A DNA stretch of 18,976 nucleotides from the NCBI GenBank assembly GCA_017858295.1, contig JAFMBU010000015.1:1-18976 (forward strand), read 5' to 3'. A program made the translations under genes and the position numbers. Position 1 is the first letter of the stretch, and the number at the start of each line of letters is the position of its first letter. Origin of the DNA: Porticoccaceae bacterium. GTDB taxonomy: Bacteria; Pseudomonadota; Gammaproteobacteria; Pseudomonadales; Porticoccaceae. Below, piece after piece: positions 1-7,426 of the stretch. Below the pieces are notes generated by a model. That model was not told where the DNA came from. It saw nothing but the letters and a program-made list of their open reading frames with translations, and made no database searches.

Positions 1-1404
1 TTTGGGACTCACAATAGTGGTTTGAGTATTGGCAGCAAGCAGGGCGACTTTGATGGCCGCCTGAGTGTCAATCATATTGAAACTGAGGGTGAGAACATTT
101 CTCGCACTGGCAGTGAAAAAGACGGCTACAAAAATACCAACATAAACCTTAATGCTGGCTGGACAGTTAGCGACGAGCTGCGACTTTCCTTTGCAGCACG
201 TCAGTCTGACGGTATGAATGAGTTCGATGGTGATAGTGATTTTGACGGCTTTGTTGAAGATCAGGATAAGGTCTCTGAATTTCGCAATAGCACCATGCGT
301 GTTCAGGGCGACTATGTCTCTGTCGATGGCCGCTTTCAACACAAGTTGGTGATCGCCCAATCTAACAACGATAACGAAGCCTTCGATGCTGGCGTGCTGG
401 GTAATTACACTTCATCAACCAAAGATCAATATCAGTATGTCGGTTCTGTATTTTGGGATGAATTCTCCCAGCGTCTGTCAGTGCTGGCGGAGCGTGAAGA
501 GGAAGATTTCTCGCAGCGTGGACCGCTGGCCTGGGGCTCAGATCCCAATCAGGATCGTGAGCGCAATACCGACAGCCTCGCGATTGAATACCGCACTGAT
601 CTTTCCGACAGCCTGACTCTTGCAGCCAGCGGCCGCTACGATGACAACTCTGAGTTCGACAGCGCCAATACCTTTAGAGTAGAAGCCGTCTATCAGCTCA
701 ACGATAGTACTCGTCTGCGCAGCGCTTACGGCACCGCGATTAAGAACCCGACTTTCTCTGAGCGTTTTGGTTTTTACACTAACTTTATTGGCAATCCCAA
801 CTTAAAACCTGAAGAGTCTACTAGCTGGGAGCTAGGTGTTGATCAGATTTTATTTGATAGCAACCTGACCTTATCTGCGACGCTATTTGATGCTGAGCTT
901 GAGAATGAAATTAATGGCTTTGTCTCTGATCCGGTTACCTTTGGTTTTACCTCTGCTAATAAAGAGGGTAAGAGCAAGCGTCAGGGTGTTGAGCTAACCG
1001 CTATTGGAATCCTCAGCGATAGCCTATCTTTAAACGCTGCATATACCTATACAGATTCTATTGAGTCGGATGGTGCTGGTGGATATAAAGATGAAATACG
1101 TCGCGCGCGACATACGGGCAGCTTAAATCTAGCCTGGCAAGTGATGGATAATCTGCACATTAATACCAATGCACAGTACAACGGAAGCCAAACTGACGTC
1201 TTTTTCCCGCCTTGGCCGGCGCCGTCTGAGACCGTCACTTTAGCGGATTACACGCTGCTTAATGTTAATGCCAACTACAGCGCCAGTGAAAAATTATCTA
1301 TCTATCTGCGTCTAGATAATTTACTGGATGATAATTACGAAGAAGTTTTTGGCTATCAAACTCTGGGATTCGGTGCCAGCCTCGGTGTGCGCTTTAGTTT
1401 ATAA
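1..1404 (+). CDS. btuB: BtuB-like TonB-dependent vitamin B12 receptor (5' partial)
   Basis: This is the C-terminal two thirds of an outer-membrane TonB-dependent receptor that would import cobalamin using energy from TonB-ExbBD. The reading frame is open from base 1, so the start, signal peptide, TonB box and plug lie to the left of the window; the TTG at 22 is internal. What remains is beta-barrel: alternating polar/hydrophobic strands, the receptor motif NPNLKPEESTSWELG at about 790-835, and the closing LDNLLDDNYEEVFGYQTLGFG segment near 1310-1375. The chain ends RFSL, so the usual terminal aromatic residue is displaced by two positions. The substrate is inferred from the downstream btuCDF and adenosyltransferase genes. 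The TAA at 1402-1404 directly abuts the next ATG. A B12 riboswitch upstream would be expected but lies outside the window. Confidence 0.85.
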   Translation, partial: FGTHNSGLSIGSKQGDFDGRLSVNHIETEGENISRTGSEKDGYKNTNINLNAGWTVSDELRLSFAARQSDGMNEFDGDSDFDGFVEDQDKVSEFRNSTMRVQGDYVSVDGRFQHKLVIAQSNNDNEAFDAGVLGNYTSSTKDQYQYVGSVFWDEFSQRLSVLAEREEEDFSQRGPLAWGSDPNQDRERNTDSLAIEYRTDLSDSLTLAASGRYDDNSEFDSANTFRVEAVYQLNDSTRLRSAYGTAIKNPTFSERFGFYTNFIGNPNLKPEESTSWELGVDQILFDSNLTLSATLFDAELENEINGFVSDPVTFGFTSANKEGKSKRQGVELTAIGILSDSLSLNAAYTYTDSIESDGAGGYKDEIRRARHTGSLNLAWQVMDNLHINTNAQYNGSQTDVFFPPWPAPSETVTLADYTLLNVNANYSASEKLSIYLRLDNLLDDNYEEVFGYQTLGFGASLGVRFSL

Positions 1405-2103
1405 ATGACTATTTCAGCCTCTACAGGGATCAAGCGTGTGCTGCTTTCATGGAGCAGCGGTAAAGACTCGGCTTGGACTCTGTACCAGTTGCAGCAGGAT
1501 CCAATGGTTGAGGTGGTGGGCTTGCTCACCACCTTTAATGAAGAGTTCAATCGCTCGGCGATCCATGGGGTGCGCCAGCAGTTGCTGGGCTTACAAGCAG
1601 AGGCTGCGGGATTGCCGCTGATTGAAATCCCACTGCCCTGGCCCTGTTCCAATGAGCAGTATGAAAGCCTGATGGGTGCTGCGCTGGATAATGCCCGAGC
1701 TCAGTTGAAAATCGATGCTGTGGCCTTTGGTGATCTCTACTTGGAAGATATTCGCAGTTATCGCGAAGCAAAGATGCAGGGCACTGGCCTAGAATTGCTG
1801 TTTCCCCTGTGGCAAATTCCCACTGATCAGCTTGCACGACAGATGATTGCAGGGGGCCTTAAAGCAGCGATTACCTGCCTTGATCCACGGGTGATGCCCG
1901 AGCATTTTGCCGGCGCTCAATTCTCCACTCAATTACTCGAAGACTTACCAGAAGCCGTTGACCCCTGCGGTGAGAACGGCGAATTTCATACCTTTGCCTG
2001 GGATGGGCCTATGTTTAGCAAGCCCATTGCTGTGGTAGGTGGTGAAGTGGTTAAGCGCGATGGTTTTGTCTATGCTGATTTGCTTTTAGAGGAAGGCCCG
2101 TGA
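1405..2103 (+). CDS. COG2102/DUF71 PP-loop ATPase, B12-salvage type
   Basis: A 232-residue cytoplasmic protein of the adenine-nucleotide alpha-hydrolase (PP-loop) superfamily. The ATP pyrophosphate loop SWSSGKDSA is at residues 15-23. Family-typical segments are FGDLYLEDIRSYRE (about 108-121) and the conserved C-terminal block ending GENGEFHTFAWDGPMF (about 189-204). Archaeal and eukaryotic relatives are diphthine-ammonia ligases (Dph6), but bacteria lack diphthamide. Published comparative genomics of COG2102 proposed a bacterial subfamily working in B12 salvage, and the position inside this btu operon fits that. The likely chemistry is ATP-dependent activation or amidation of a corrinoid side chain, which is inference. 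The ATG at 1405 directly follows the btuB stop, and its 3' end overlaps the next gene by 4 nt (GTGA), so translation is probably coupled. Automated pipelines may call it diphthine-ammonia ligase. Confidence 0.85.
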   Translation: MTISASTGIKRVLLSWSSGKDSAWTLYQLQQDPMVEVVGLLTTFNEEFNRSAIHGVRQQLLGLQAEAAGLPLIEIPLPWPCSNEQYESLMGAALDNARAQLKIDAVAFGDLYLEDIRSYREAKMQGTGLELLFPLWQIPTDQLARQMIAGGLKAAITCLDPRVMPEHFAGAQFSTQLLEDLPEAVDPCGENGEFHTFAWDGPMFSKPIAVVGGEVVKRDGFVYADLLLEEGP

Positions 2104-3017
2104 AAATAGTCTCATTACTTCCCAGTGCCACCGAATTGGTCTGCGGCTTAGGTCTGCGAGATCAGCTGGTGGGTGTCTCTCATGAATGTGACTACCCGCC
2201 TTCAGTGGTGGGTCTGCCGATTCTGACTAGCTCAAGAATTCCCGAGGGACTGAGCAGCGATGAAATCGACAAGCTGGTTACTGACCAGTTAAAAAATGAT
2301 CAGGCGCTCTATGATCTGATTATGCATACCCTTATAGAGTTGCAACCGGATTTGATTGTCACCCAGGCACTCTGCGATGTTTGCGCGGTGTCGGGGAATG
2401 ATGTGGCCAAGGCGATTGGCAGCTTGCCGGGAAATCCTCAGGTGATCAATCTTGAGCCGATCTGCCTCGATGATGTTCTGGAGACTGTGACCCTGTTGGC
2501 TGAAGCGGCCAATAGGGTAGAGCAGGGCAAGACTTATGTGGCGGAGTTGCGCGGCCGCATTGATCAGGTAGGTGGCCGCTCTCAGAGTATTCCGCTGTCT
2601 GCTAAGCCCCGAGTGGCACTGCTAGACTGGCTCGACCCGCTGTTTGATGGCGGCCACTGGAGTCCAGAGATTATTGATCTGGCCGGTGGTATCCCGGTAT
2701 TTGGCGACAAGCGCGAGCCATCTCAGCGGCGCCAGTGGCAGGAATTAATCGATGCTCAGCCAGATATTATTTTTATTGCCCTGTGCGGATTTAATGTCCA
2801 GCGCTCAATGCAAGATGTGGAACTGTTCTTAAAGGCAGAGGGCTTCACCGAATTACAACAACGCAGTGGCACTCAGGTCTATTTGGTGGATGGCAATGCT
2901 TACTTCAGCCGTCCCGGCCCACGCCTTGTCGATGCCTTGGAAATTATGGCCAATGCATTACATCCTACAATCCATCCGCTACCAGCAGATATGCCGGCGG
3001 CGTTAAAACAAATTTAG
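2100..3017 (+). CDS. Signal-less BtuF-like cobalamin-binding protein
   Basis: A 305-residue protein with the fold of ABC substrate-binding proteins of the BtuF/FecB class (COG0614). It opens MKIVSLLPSATELV, which matches the first strand of mature BtuF-type proteins (compare RIISLAPNITEVL at residues 45-57 of the btuF product at 5463). It has no signal peptide or lipobox, so it should stay in the cytoplasm. Other features are HECDYP (28-33), a CDVCAV cysteine pair (92-97), and a GGHWSPEIIDLAGG segment (about 184-197) typical of proteins annotated 'cobalamin-binding protein'. The GTG start overlaps the DUF71 stop by 4 nt. Since a secreted BtuF is encoded at the operon end, this copy probably does a different job, such as holding or delivering a corrinoid in the cytoplasm to the neighbouring DUF71 protein or adenosyltransferase. 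That role is inference. Confidence 0.78.
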   Translation: MKIVSLLPSATELVCGLGLRDQLVGVSHECDYPPSVVGLPILTSSRIPEGLSSDEIDKLVTDQLKNDQALYDLIMHTLIELQPDLIVTQALCDVCAVSGNDVAKAIGSLPGNPQVINLEPICLDDVLETVTLLAEAANRVEQGKTYVAELRGRIDQVGGRSQSIPLSAKPRVALLDWLDPLFDGGHWSPEIIDLAGGIPVFGDKREPSQRRQWQELIDAQPDIIFIALCGFNVQRSMQDVELFLKAEGFTELQQRSGTQVYLVDGNAYFSRPGPRLVDALEIMANALHPTIHPLPADMPAALKQI

Positions 3018-3036
3018 TCGAAGAGTTAAAAATATA

Positions 3037-3651
3037 ATGACAGATAATCAGGATAAAAAGCAGCAGTCTCATCAGAAGAAGATGGAGAAGCTAAAAGACA
3101 ATGTCGACGCCTCAATTGCCGCCGCCAACACTGAGCGCGGTGTGTCGATTCTGCTCACCGGCAATGGCAAGGGTAAATCCAGCTCAGCTTTCGGTATGGT
3201 GATGCGCGCCCTGGGTTATGGCTACAAAGTGGGTGTGGTGCAGTTTATCAAAGGTGAGCAGCTGTCCGGTGAAGAGCTCTATGTTCGCGATCAGTGTCCT
3301 CAGGTGACGTTCCATCAGATGGGTACCGGCTTTACCTGGGACACTCAGGATCGTTCCGGCGATATAGCCGCGGCTAAAACCAGCTGGGCTATAGCTGAGA
3401 AAATGCTCGCCGATGAGAGTTATCATTTGGTGGTGCTGGACGAGCTCACTTATATGCTGAGCTTTAAGTATCTTGAAGAAGAGCAGATTATGACTGCCTT
3501 GCGCAATCGTCCAGTCAATCAGTCAGTGGTCGTCACTGGTCGCGGCGGTGGTTCGGTCTTATCAGACTGGGCGGATACTGTCTCTGAGATCAAAGAGATT
3601 AAGCATGCCTACAACTCCGGCATTATGGCCCGCAAAGGCGTGGACTTTTAA
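3037..3651 (+). CDS. cobO: Corrinoid adenosyltransferase (CobO/CobA/BtuR type)
   Basis: A 204-residue cytoplasmic enzyme that transfers the 5'-deoxyadenosyl group of ATP to cob(I)alamin or cob(I)yrinic acid a,c-diamide, forming the coenzyme B12 carbon-cobalt bond. The modified P-loop GNGKGKSS is at residues 42-49. Family hallmarks follow in order: VVQFIKGE (67-74), GTGFTW (96-101), VVLDELTYML (132-141), VVVTGRG (164-170), and the closing block with DTVSEIKEIKHAYNSGIMAR. The length is normal for the CobA/CobO class. It starts 19 nt after the previous stop, the largest gap in this operon, with only a weak ribosome-binding site. In this operon it most likely adenosylates imported B12 (the BtuR role) rather than serving de novo synthesis, because no corrin-ring genes are present. 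Confidence 0.93.
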   Translation: MTDNQDKKQQSHQKKMEKLKDNVDASIAAANTERGVSILLTGNGKGKSSSAFGMVMRALGYGYKVGVVQFIKGEQLSGEELYVRDQCPQVTFHQMGTGFTWDTQDRSGDIAAAKTSWAIAEKMLADESYHLVVLDELTYMLSFKYLEEEQIMTALRNRPVNQSVVVTGRGGGSVLSDWADTVSEIKEIKHAYNSGIMARKGVDF

Positions 3652-4686
3652 TTGCGTCGCATATCCTCGGCATGGCTGATCGCGATACTGGCAATTTTAT
3701 TGCCGGTAATTGTGCTCTATTCCATGACCGTGGGCACTGTTTCCATTTCTATGGCCGAGGCTTTTAGTGCCGCGGTCGATCGGCTATTTTCCAGCACCGA
3801 TAGCATCGGCCAAACTCAGGTTATTTTGTTTGATATTCGCCTGCCGCGAATATTACTGGCGCTGTTGGTGGGCGCCATTTTGGCTAGCACAGGTGCTGTT
3901 ATGCAGGGCCTGTTTCGGAATCCCCTTGCGGACCCTTCGCTGATCGGTGTCTCTGGTGGTGCCTCAGTGGGTGCCAGTCTAATGATTGTTCTGGCCAGTG
4001 GTGCGGTGGAGAGCGGCCTGTTAATGGGTTTATCCCTGGTGGCGCTGGGTGCCTTTTTTGGTGGTTTTGCTGCCACTATTCTGGTCTATCGTCTGGCCAC
4101 CTCAGGTATAGGCACGTCGGTGACCACCATGCTGTTGGCCGGCATTGCAATCGGTGCCTTAGCTGGCGCCCTAAACAGTCTGTTAAGTTATTTTGCTGAC
4201 AATGATATGTTGCGCCAGATCAGTCTCTGGCAGATGGGTAATCTGAGTGCCGCCAACTGGGCCAAGGTGTGGATTATGGCGCTGGTCAGTTTACTGCTTT
4301 TAGTTAGTTTCCCCCGGGATAGTCGGGCGCTGAATGCGCTGCTGCTGGGAGAGTCCGAGGCCCGTCATCTAGGTATAGATGTACAGCGAGTGAAGCGTCG
4401 CCTGATTGTTCTGACGGCACTGGGCGTGGGTGTTTCTGTTGCTCTGGCTGGTATGGTTGGCTTTGTCGGTCTGGTGATTCCCCATGTTATCCGCTTGCTG
4501 ATTGGCCCTGACCATCGCTGGTTAATTCCCGGTTCGGCCATGGCCGGCGCGATTTTGTTGGTGGTCGCCGACAGTTTGGCGCGAGTGGTAGTGCTGCCCG
4601 CTGAGTTGCCCACCGGAATTCTTACCGCACTATTGGGTGCGCCATTCTTTATTGCCCTGTTATTACAGCAGCGCCGGGAGGTCTGA
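3652..4686 (+). CDS. btuC: B12 ABC transporter permease BtuC (FecCD family)
   Basis: A 344-residue polytopic inner-membrane permease that forms the translocation pore for cobalamin with BtuD. The sequence is a run of hydrophobic helices typical of the FecCD/BtuC family. Hallmarks are FDIRLPRILLALLVGAILASTGAVMQGLFRNPLADPSLIGVSGGASVGA in the first third and GFVGLVIPHVIRLLIGPDHRWLIPGSA in the last third, the latter containing the coupling-helix region that contacts the ATPase. The start is a TTG that directly abuts the cobO stop. The first ATG in frame (3724) would remove the first membrane helix, so TTG is preferred. It is followed after 3 nt by btuD. Iron-siderophore permeases look similar, and the B12 call rests on operon context. 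Confidence 0.9.
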   Translation: MRRISSAWLIAILAILLPVIVLYSMTVGTVSISMAEAFSAAVDRLFSSTDSIGQTQVILFDIRLPRILLALLVGAILASTGAVMQGLFRNPLADPSLIGVSGGASVGASLMIVLASGAVESGLLMGLSLVALGAFFGGFAATILVYRLATSGIGTSVTTMLLAGIAIGALAGALNSLLSYFADNDMLRQISLWQMGNLSAANWAKVWIMALVSLLLLVSFPRDSRALNALLLGESEARHLGIDVQRVKRRLIVLTALGVGVSVALAGMVGFVGLVIPHVIRLLIGPDHRWLIPGSAMAGAILLVVADSLARVVVLPAELPTGILTALLGAPFFIALLLQQRREV

Positions 4687-4689
4687 CAG

Positions 4690-5463
4690 ATGACCCTGCG
4701 CGCTGAGAATATTTCCCTGCATCTATCCGGCTTTGATCTGCTGCGCAATGTCTCAGTGCAGGTTGAGGCGGGTGAGGTCACTGCCATTGTTGGACCCAAT
4801 GGCGCGGGTAAATCCAGCCTGCTGCGGGTGCTTACCGGTGAGTTAGCGCCCACTAAGGGAGCGGTAAGCTTTAATCAGCGGGATCTCAATGACTGGCCTG
4901 TTGAGCAGCGCGCGCAGATGCTTGCGGTATTGCCCCAGCATTCATTATTAAACTTCCCCTTTACTGCCCATGAGGTGGTTGCTCTGGGGCGTATTCCCCA
5001 TCAGACCGGCACGCTAAAAGATGCCGAGATTATCGATCAGGCATTGCAGCTAGTCGATGCCGAATATCTGCAAAAGCGGTTTTACACACAGATGTCTGGG
5101 GGTGAAAAACAGCGGGTGCAGTTGGCTAGAGTGCTGGCCCAGGTGTGGTTGCCCTGCAAAGAGGGGGAACAAATATTAGTCTTGGATGAGCCCACTGCAG
5201 CCTTTGACCTGGCTCACCAGCAGCTGACACTGGAAATTGTTCGGCAACTGGCGGAAAAAGGGGTGGGCGTAGTGATGGTGCTCCATGACCTCAATCTGGC
5301 GGCGCGCTGCGCCGATAAGCTGGTGGTCTTTGATGGGGGTTTGGTTGCCGCTCAGGGTACACCGGAAGAAGTATTAACCGAGCAATTAATTGATCAAGTG
5401 TTTGGTGTTAAAGCGATGATTTCACGGCATCCGCTGACCAATAAGCCATTGGTGATCACTTAG
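4690..5463 (+). CDS. btuD: B12 ABC transporter ATP-binding protein BtuD (HmuV-like)
   Basis: A 257-residue ABC ATPase that powers cobalamin import through BtuC. Walker A GPNGAGKS is at residues 35-42, the Q-loop glutamine is near 83, the signature MSGGEKQR is at 135-142, Walker B LVLDEPT is at 163-169 and the switch histidine is H199 in VLHDLN. In detail it resembles heme importers of the HmuV group (for example LARVLAQVW after the signature), so automated tools may name it a hemin transporter. The flanking receptor, adenosyltransferase and BtuF argue for B12. The stop TAG overlaps the GTG of btuF by one base, so the two are probably translationally coupled. Confidence 0.87.
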   Translation: MTLRAENISLHLSGFDLLRNVSVQVEAGEVTAIVGPNGAGKSSLLRVLTGELAPTKGAVSFNQRDLNDWPVEQRAQMLAVLPQHSLLNFPFTAHEVVALGRIPHQTGTLKDAEIIDQALQLVDAEYLQKRFYTQMSGGEKQRVQLARVLAQVWLPCKEGEQILVLDEPTAAFDLAHQQLTLEIVRQLAEKGVGVVMVLHDLNLAARCADKLVVFDGGLVAAQGTPEEVLTEQLIDQVFGVKAMISRHPLTNKPLVIT

Positions 5464-6353
5464 TGAAAAATCTCCAACACAGCCTCAATCTCATCCTGCT
5501 GCTTGGTGCAGTGTTTTGTCCGTTTTCTCTGGCAGCAGAGATAAGCGTTGAGGACGATTTTGGTAATAGATTAGTGCTCCAGCAGCCAGCCCAGCGAATT
5601 ATCAGTCTGGCACCCAATATCACTGAGGTGCTATTTCATATTGGCGCTGGCGAGCAGATTGTTGGCGCCGACGAATACAGCAATTACCCAGAGCAGGCTA
5701 AGCAGATTCTGCGTGTTAATAACCATGCAGCGGCCAATTATGAGCTGATCCTATCGTTGCAGCCGGATCTGGTGATCGCCTGGCAGTCGGGCAATGGGGA
5801 TAAGATTATTAATCGTATTCGCCAGCTGGGTATTCCGGTGTTTGTGATTGAAACCCGCAGCCTAGAGGATATTCCCAATCTGTTCACACGCTTTGGCGCA
5901 CTCTCTGGCCATGCAGAGAGCGCTGGGCAAAAGGCCGAGAGCTTTAGTCGGCGACTGAGTTTGCTGCGCGAACAAAACAGTGCCAAGTCTGAGGTGCGAA
6001 CCTTTTATCAAATTTGGGATGAGCCGTTGATCACCTTAAATGGCGCGCATATGGTCAGCAGCGTTATTGAACTCTGCGGCGGGCGAAATATCTTTGCCGA
6101 TGCCATTCCGCTGGTCCCCTACGTGAATATTGAGTCCATTGTTGCCGCGGATCCTCAGGTGATTATTGCCGGAGGCAGCAAAGATGAAAAACCCCATTGG
6201 TTTAATAGTTGGCGCAAGTGGGGACAAATTTCCGCAGTGCGGAATCAACAGGTCTATTTGATCGGAGCGGATTTGATGCAGCGCCATTCAGTGCGAATTC
6301 TCGATGGTGCCGAGTTGATGTGTAATTATCTGCAGCGAGCTCGCGAAAAATAG
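5463..6353 (+). CDS. btuF: Periplasmic B12-binding protein BtuF
   Basis: A 296-residue substrate-binding protein that carries cobalamin through the periplasm to BtuCD. A signal peptide is visible: basic/polar start, hydrophobic core LNLILLLGAVFCPF (9-22), and likely cleavage after SLAA near residue 25. The mature protein begins with the DDFGNRLVLQQPAQRIISLAPNITEVLFHIGAGEQIVG block typical of BtuF/FecB-like proteins, and the later segment PQVIIAGGSKDEKP is also family-typical. The GTG start overlaps the btuD stop by 1 nt. Its stop directly abuts the stop of the convergent RIO kinase gene with no room for a terminator between them. It closes the B12 operon. Confidence 0.9.
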   Translation: MKNLQHSLNLILLLGAVFCPFSLAAEISVEDDFGNRLVLQQPAQRIISLAPNITEVLFHIGAGEQIVGADEYSNYPEQAKQILRVNNHAAANYELILSLQPDLVIAWQSGNGDKIINRIRQLGIPVFVIETRSLEDIPNLFTRFGALSGHAESAGQKAESFSRRLSLLREQNSAKSEVRTFYQIWDEPLITLNGAHMVSSVIELCGGRNIFADAIPLVPYVNIESIVAADPQVIIAGGSKDEKPHWFNSWRKWGQISAVRNQQVYLIGADLMQRHSVRILDGAELMCNYLQRAREK

Positions 6354-7205
6354 TTATTCGTCGCTTTCGCTCATACGCTCTATACGTTCCTGCTCTTCAG
6401 CGAATGCGGCCTTAATCTCTTCCATCACCGTATCCACATCAGCCAGTTCAGTGTCTTCTTCAAAGTAGCCAGTCAATTGGCTGTTGGGGGTTAATTTACC
6501 CTCTTCAAATAGCGCCCACATCTCTTTGTCGTAGTTGGTTTCCAGCAGCTCCGGCGCGTATTGACCATAGTACTCAGTCATATTGTTCACATCTCGAGAC
6601 AGCATGCGTTCAGCGTGGTTGTTGGCGGCGGCGTCCACGGCCTGAGGCAGATCGATAATCACTGGGCCGTAGTCGTCCACCAAGACATTAAATTCCGAGA
6701 GATCACCGTGGACCAGGCCGGCACAGAGCATACGCAGCACATACTGCATCACCACATAGTGGTCTTCTATGGCCTGTTCTGCGGACATGGAGATATCATT
6801 TAAGCGCGGCGCCACCTGGCCGTCGTCCAGAGTGACTAGCTCCATCAGCAAGACGCCATCAAAGCAGCCGTAGGGCACCGGCACGCGAACATTGGCGGCG
6901 GCGAGTTTGTAGAGGGCGTCGACTTCGGCGTTCTGCCAGGTCTCTTCCTGCTGCTTGCGGCCAAACCTTGAGCCCTTTTCCATGGCGCGCTGGCGGCGGC
7001 TATTGCGGACCTTGCGACCTTCTTGATAGGTGACAGCCTGTTTAAAACTGCGTTTGCTGGCTTCTTTATAGACCTTGGCGCAGCGAATTTCCGAACCGCA
7101 GCGCACCACAAAGACAGCGGCTTCTTTGCCGCTCATCAATGGGCGAATCACCTCATCGACAATACCGTCTTCGATAAGTGGCTGAATACGTTTCGGAACT
7201 TTCAT
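6354..7205 (-). CDS. RIO-family serine/threonine protein kinase
   Basis: A 283-residue atypical protein kinase of the RIO group, in the bacterial branch resembling Pseudomonas PA4780. Kinase elements are visible in order: nucleotide-binding loop SGKEAAVF (25-32), ATP-anchoring lysine K44 in CAKVYK, catalytic loop HGDLSEFN (166-173, catalytic D168), and metal-binding IIDLPQ (183-188, D185), the RIO replacement for DFG. Between the loop and the catalytic core is a very basic stretch (about 50-85, rich in R and K) where RIO kinases have their flexible loop. The C-terminus is acidic. Archaeal and eukaryotic RIO proteins act in small-subunit ribosome maturation; the bacterial target is not known to me. 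ATG at 7203-7205 is preceded by a GAGAG-like ribosome-binding site. The gene is tail to tail with btuF. Confidence 0.88.
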   Translation of the reverse strand: MKVPKRIQPLIEDGIVDEVIRPLMSGKEAAVFVVRCGSEIRCAKVYKEASKRSFKQAVTYQEGRKVRNSRRQRAMEKGSRFGRKQQEETWQNAEVDALYKLAAANVRVPVPYGCFDGVLLMELVTLDDGQVAPRLNDISMSAEQAIEDHYVVMQYVLRMLCAGLVHGDLSEFNVLVDDYGPVIIDLPQAVDAAANNHAERMLSRDVNNMTEYYGQYAPELLETNYDKEMWALFEEGKLTPNSQLTGYFEEDTELADVDTVMEEIKAAFAEEQERIERMSESDE

Positions 7206-7298
7206 GCTCTCTATACGCCCTTATATCCTTGCGCCTTTCATATAGTGCAAGGCTGACTATTTTTGCTGAGATTATGTCGCTTTGAGAATAGCGTAGCA

Positions 7299-7330
7299 AT
7301 AAAAAAGCCGCTGATAAATATCAGCGGCTT
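7299..7330 (-). terminator. Intrinsic terminator of amt
   Basis: A perfect 12-bp inverted repeat (7305-7316 with 7319-7330, arms AAGCCGCTGATA and TATCAGCGGCTT, 2-nt centre) is flanked on its low-coordinate side by a run of A. Read on the minus strand, it is a GC-rich hairpin followed by a T-run, the classical Rho-independent form. It lies about 100 nt past the amt stop and upstream of the RIO kinase gene, so it should end amt transcription and keep the kinase on its own promoter. Confidence 0.88.
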
Positions 7331-7426
7331 AATGCCCCTTTGGTTCACCCCGCTAGTTCTTTAATCCATCTTAAGGATCGGCGGTGCGTTCGGGCTGTTA
7401 TTTTTGTCCCCTAACCTTTCTTATTG

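Noticed and set aside
1..40. A TTG at 22 as the start of the receptor gene.
   Set aside because: The frame is open to base 1 and the encoded sequence begins in the middle of a barrel, so the gene is truncated by the window edge.
1405..2103. Diphthine-ammonia ligase function for the DUF71 protein.
   Set aside because: Diphthamide modifies archaeal and eukaryotic EF2 and is absent from bacteria. The B12 operon context points elsewhere.
4365..4853. A 162-codon minus-strand open frame within btuC/btuD.
   Set aside because: It is antisense to two well-supported genes, is rich in R, T and P as expected for an antisense frame of GC-rich coding DNA, and resembles no family.
4690..5463. The ATPase could be a hemin importer subunit (HmuV).
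   Set aside because: Sequence details are HmuV-like, but no heme genes are nearby. Every neighbour is a B12 receptor, binding protein, permease or adenosyltransferase.
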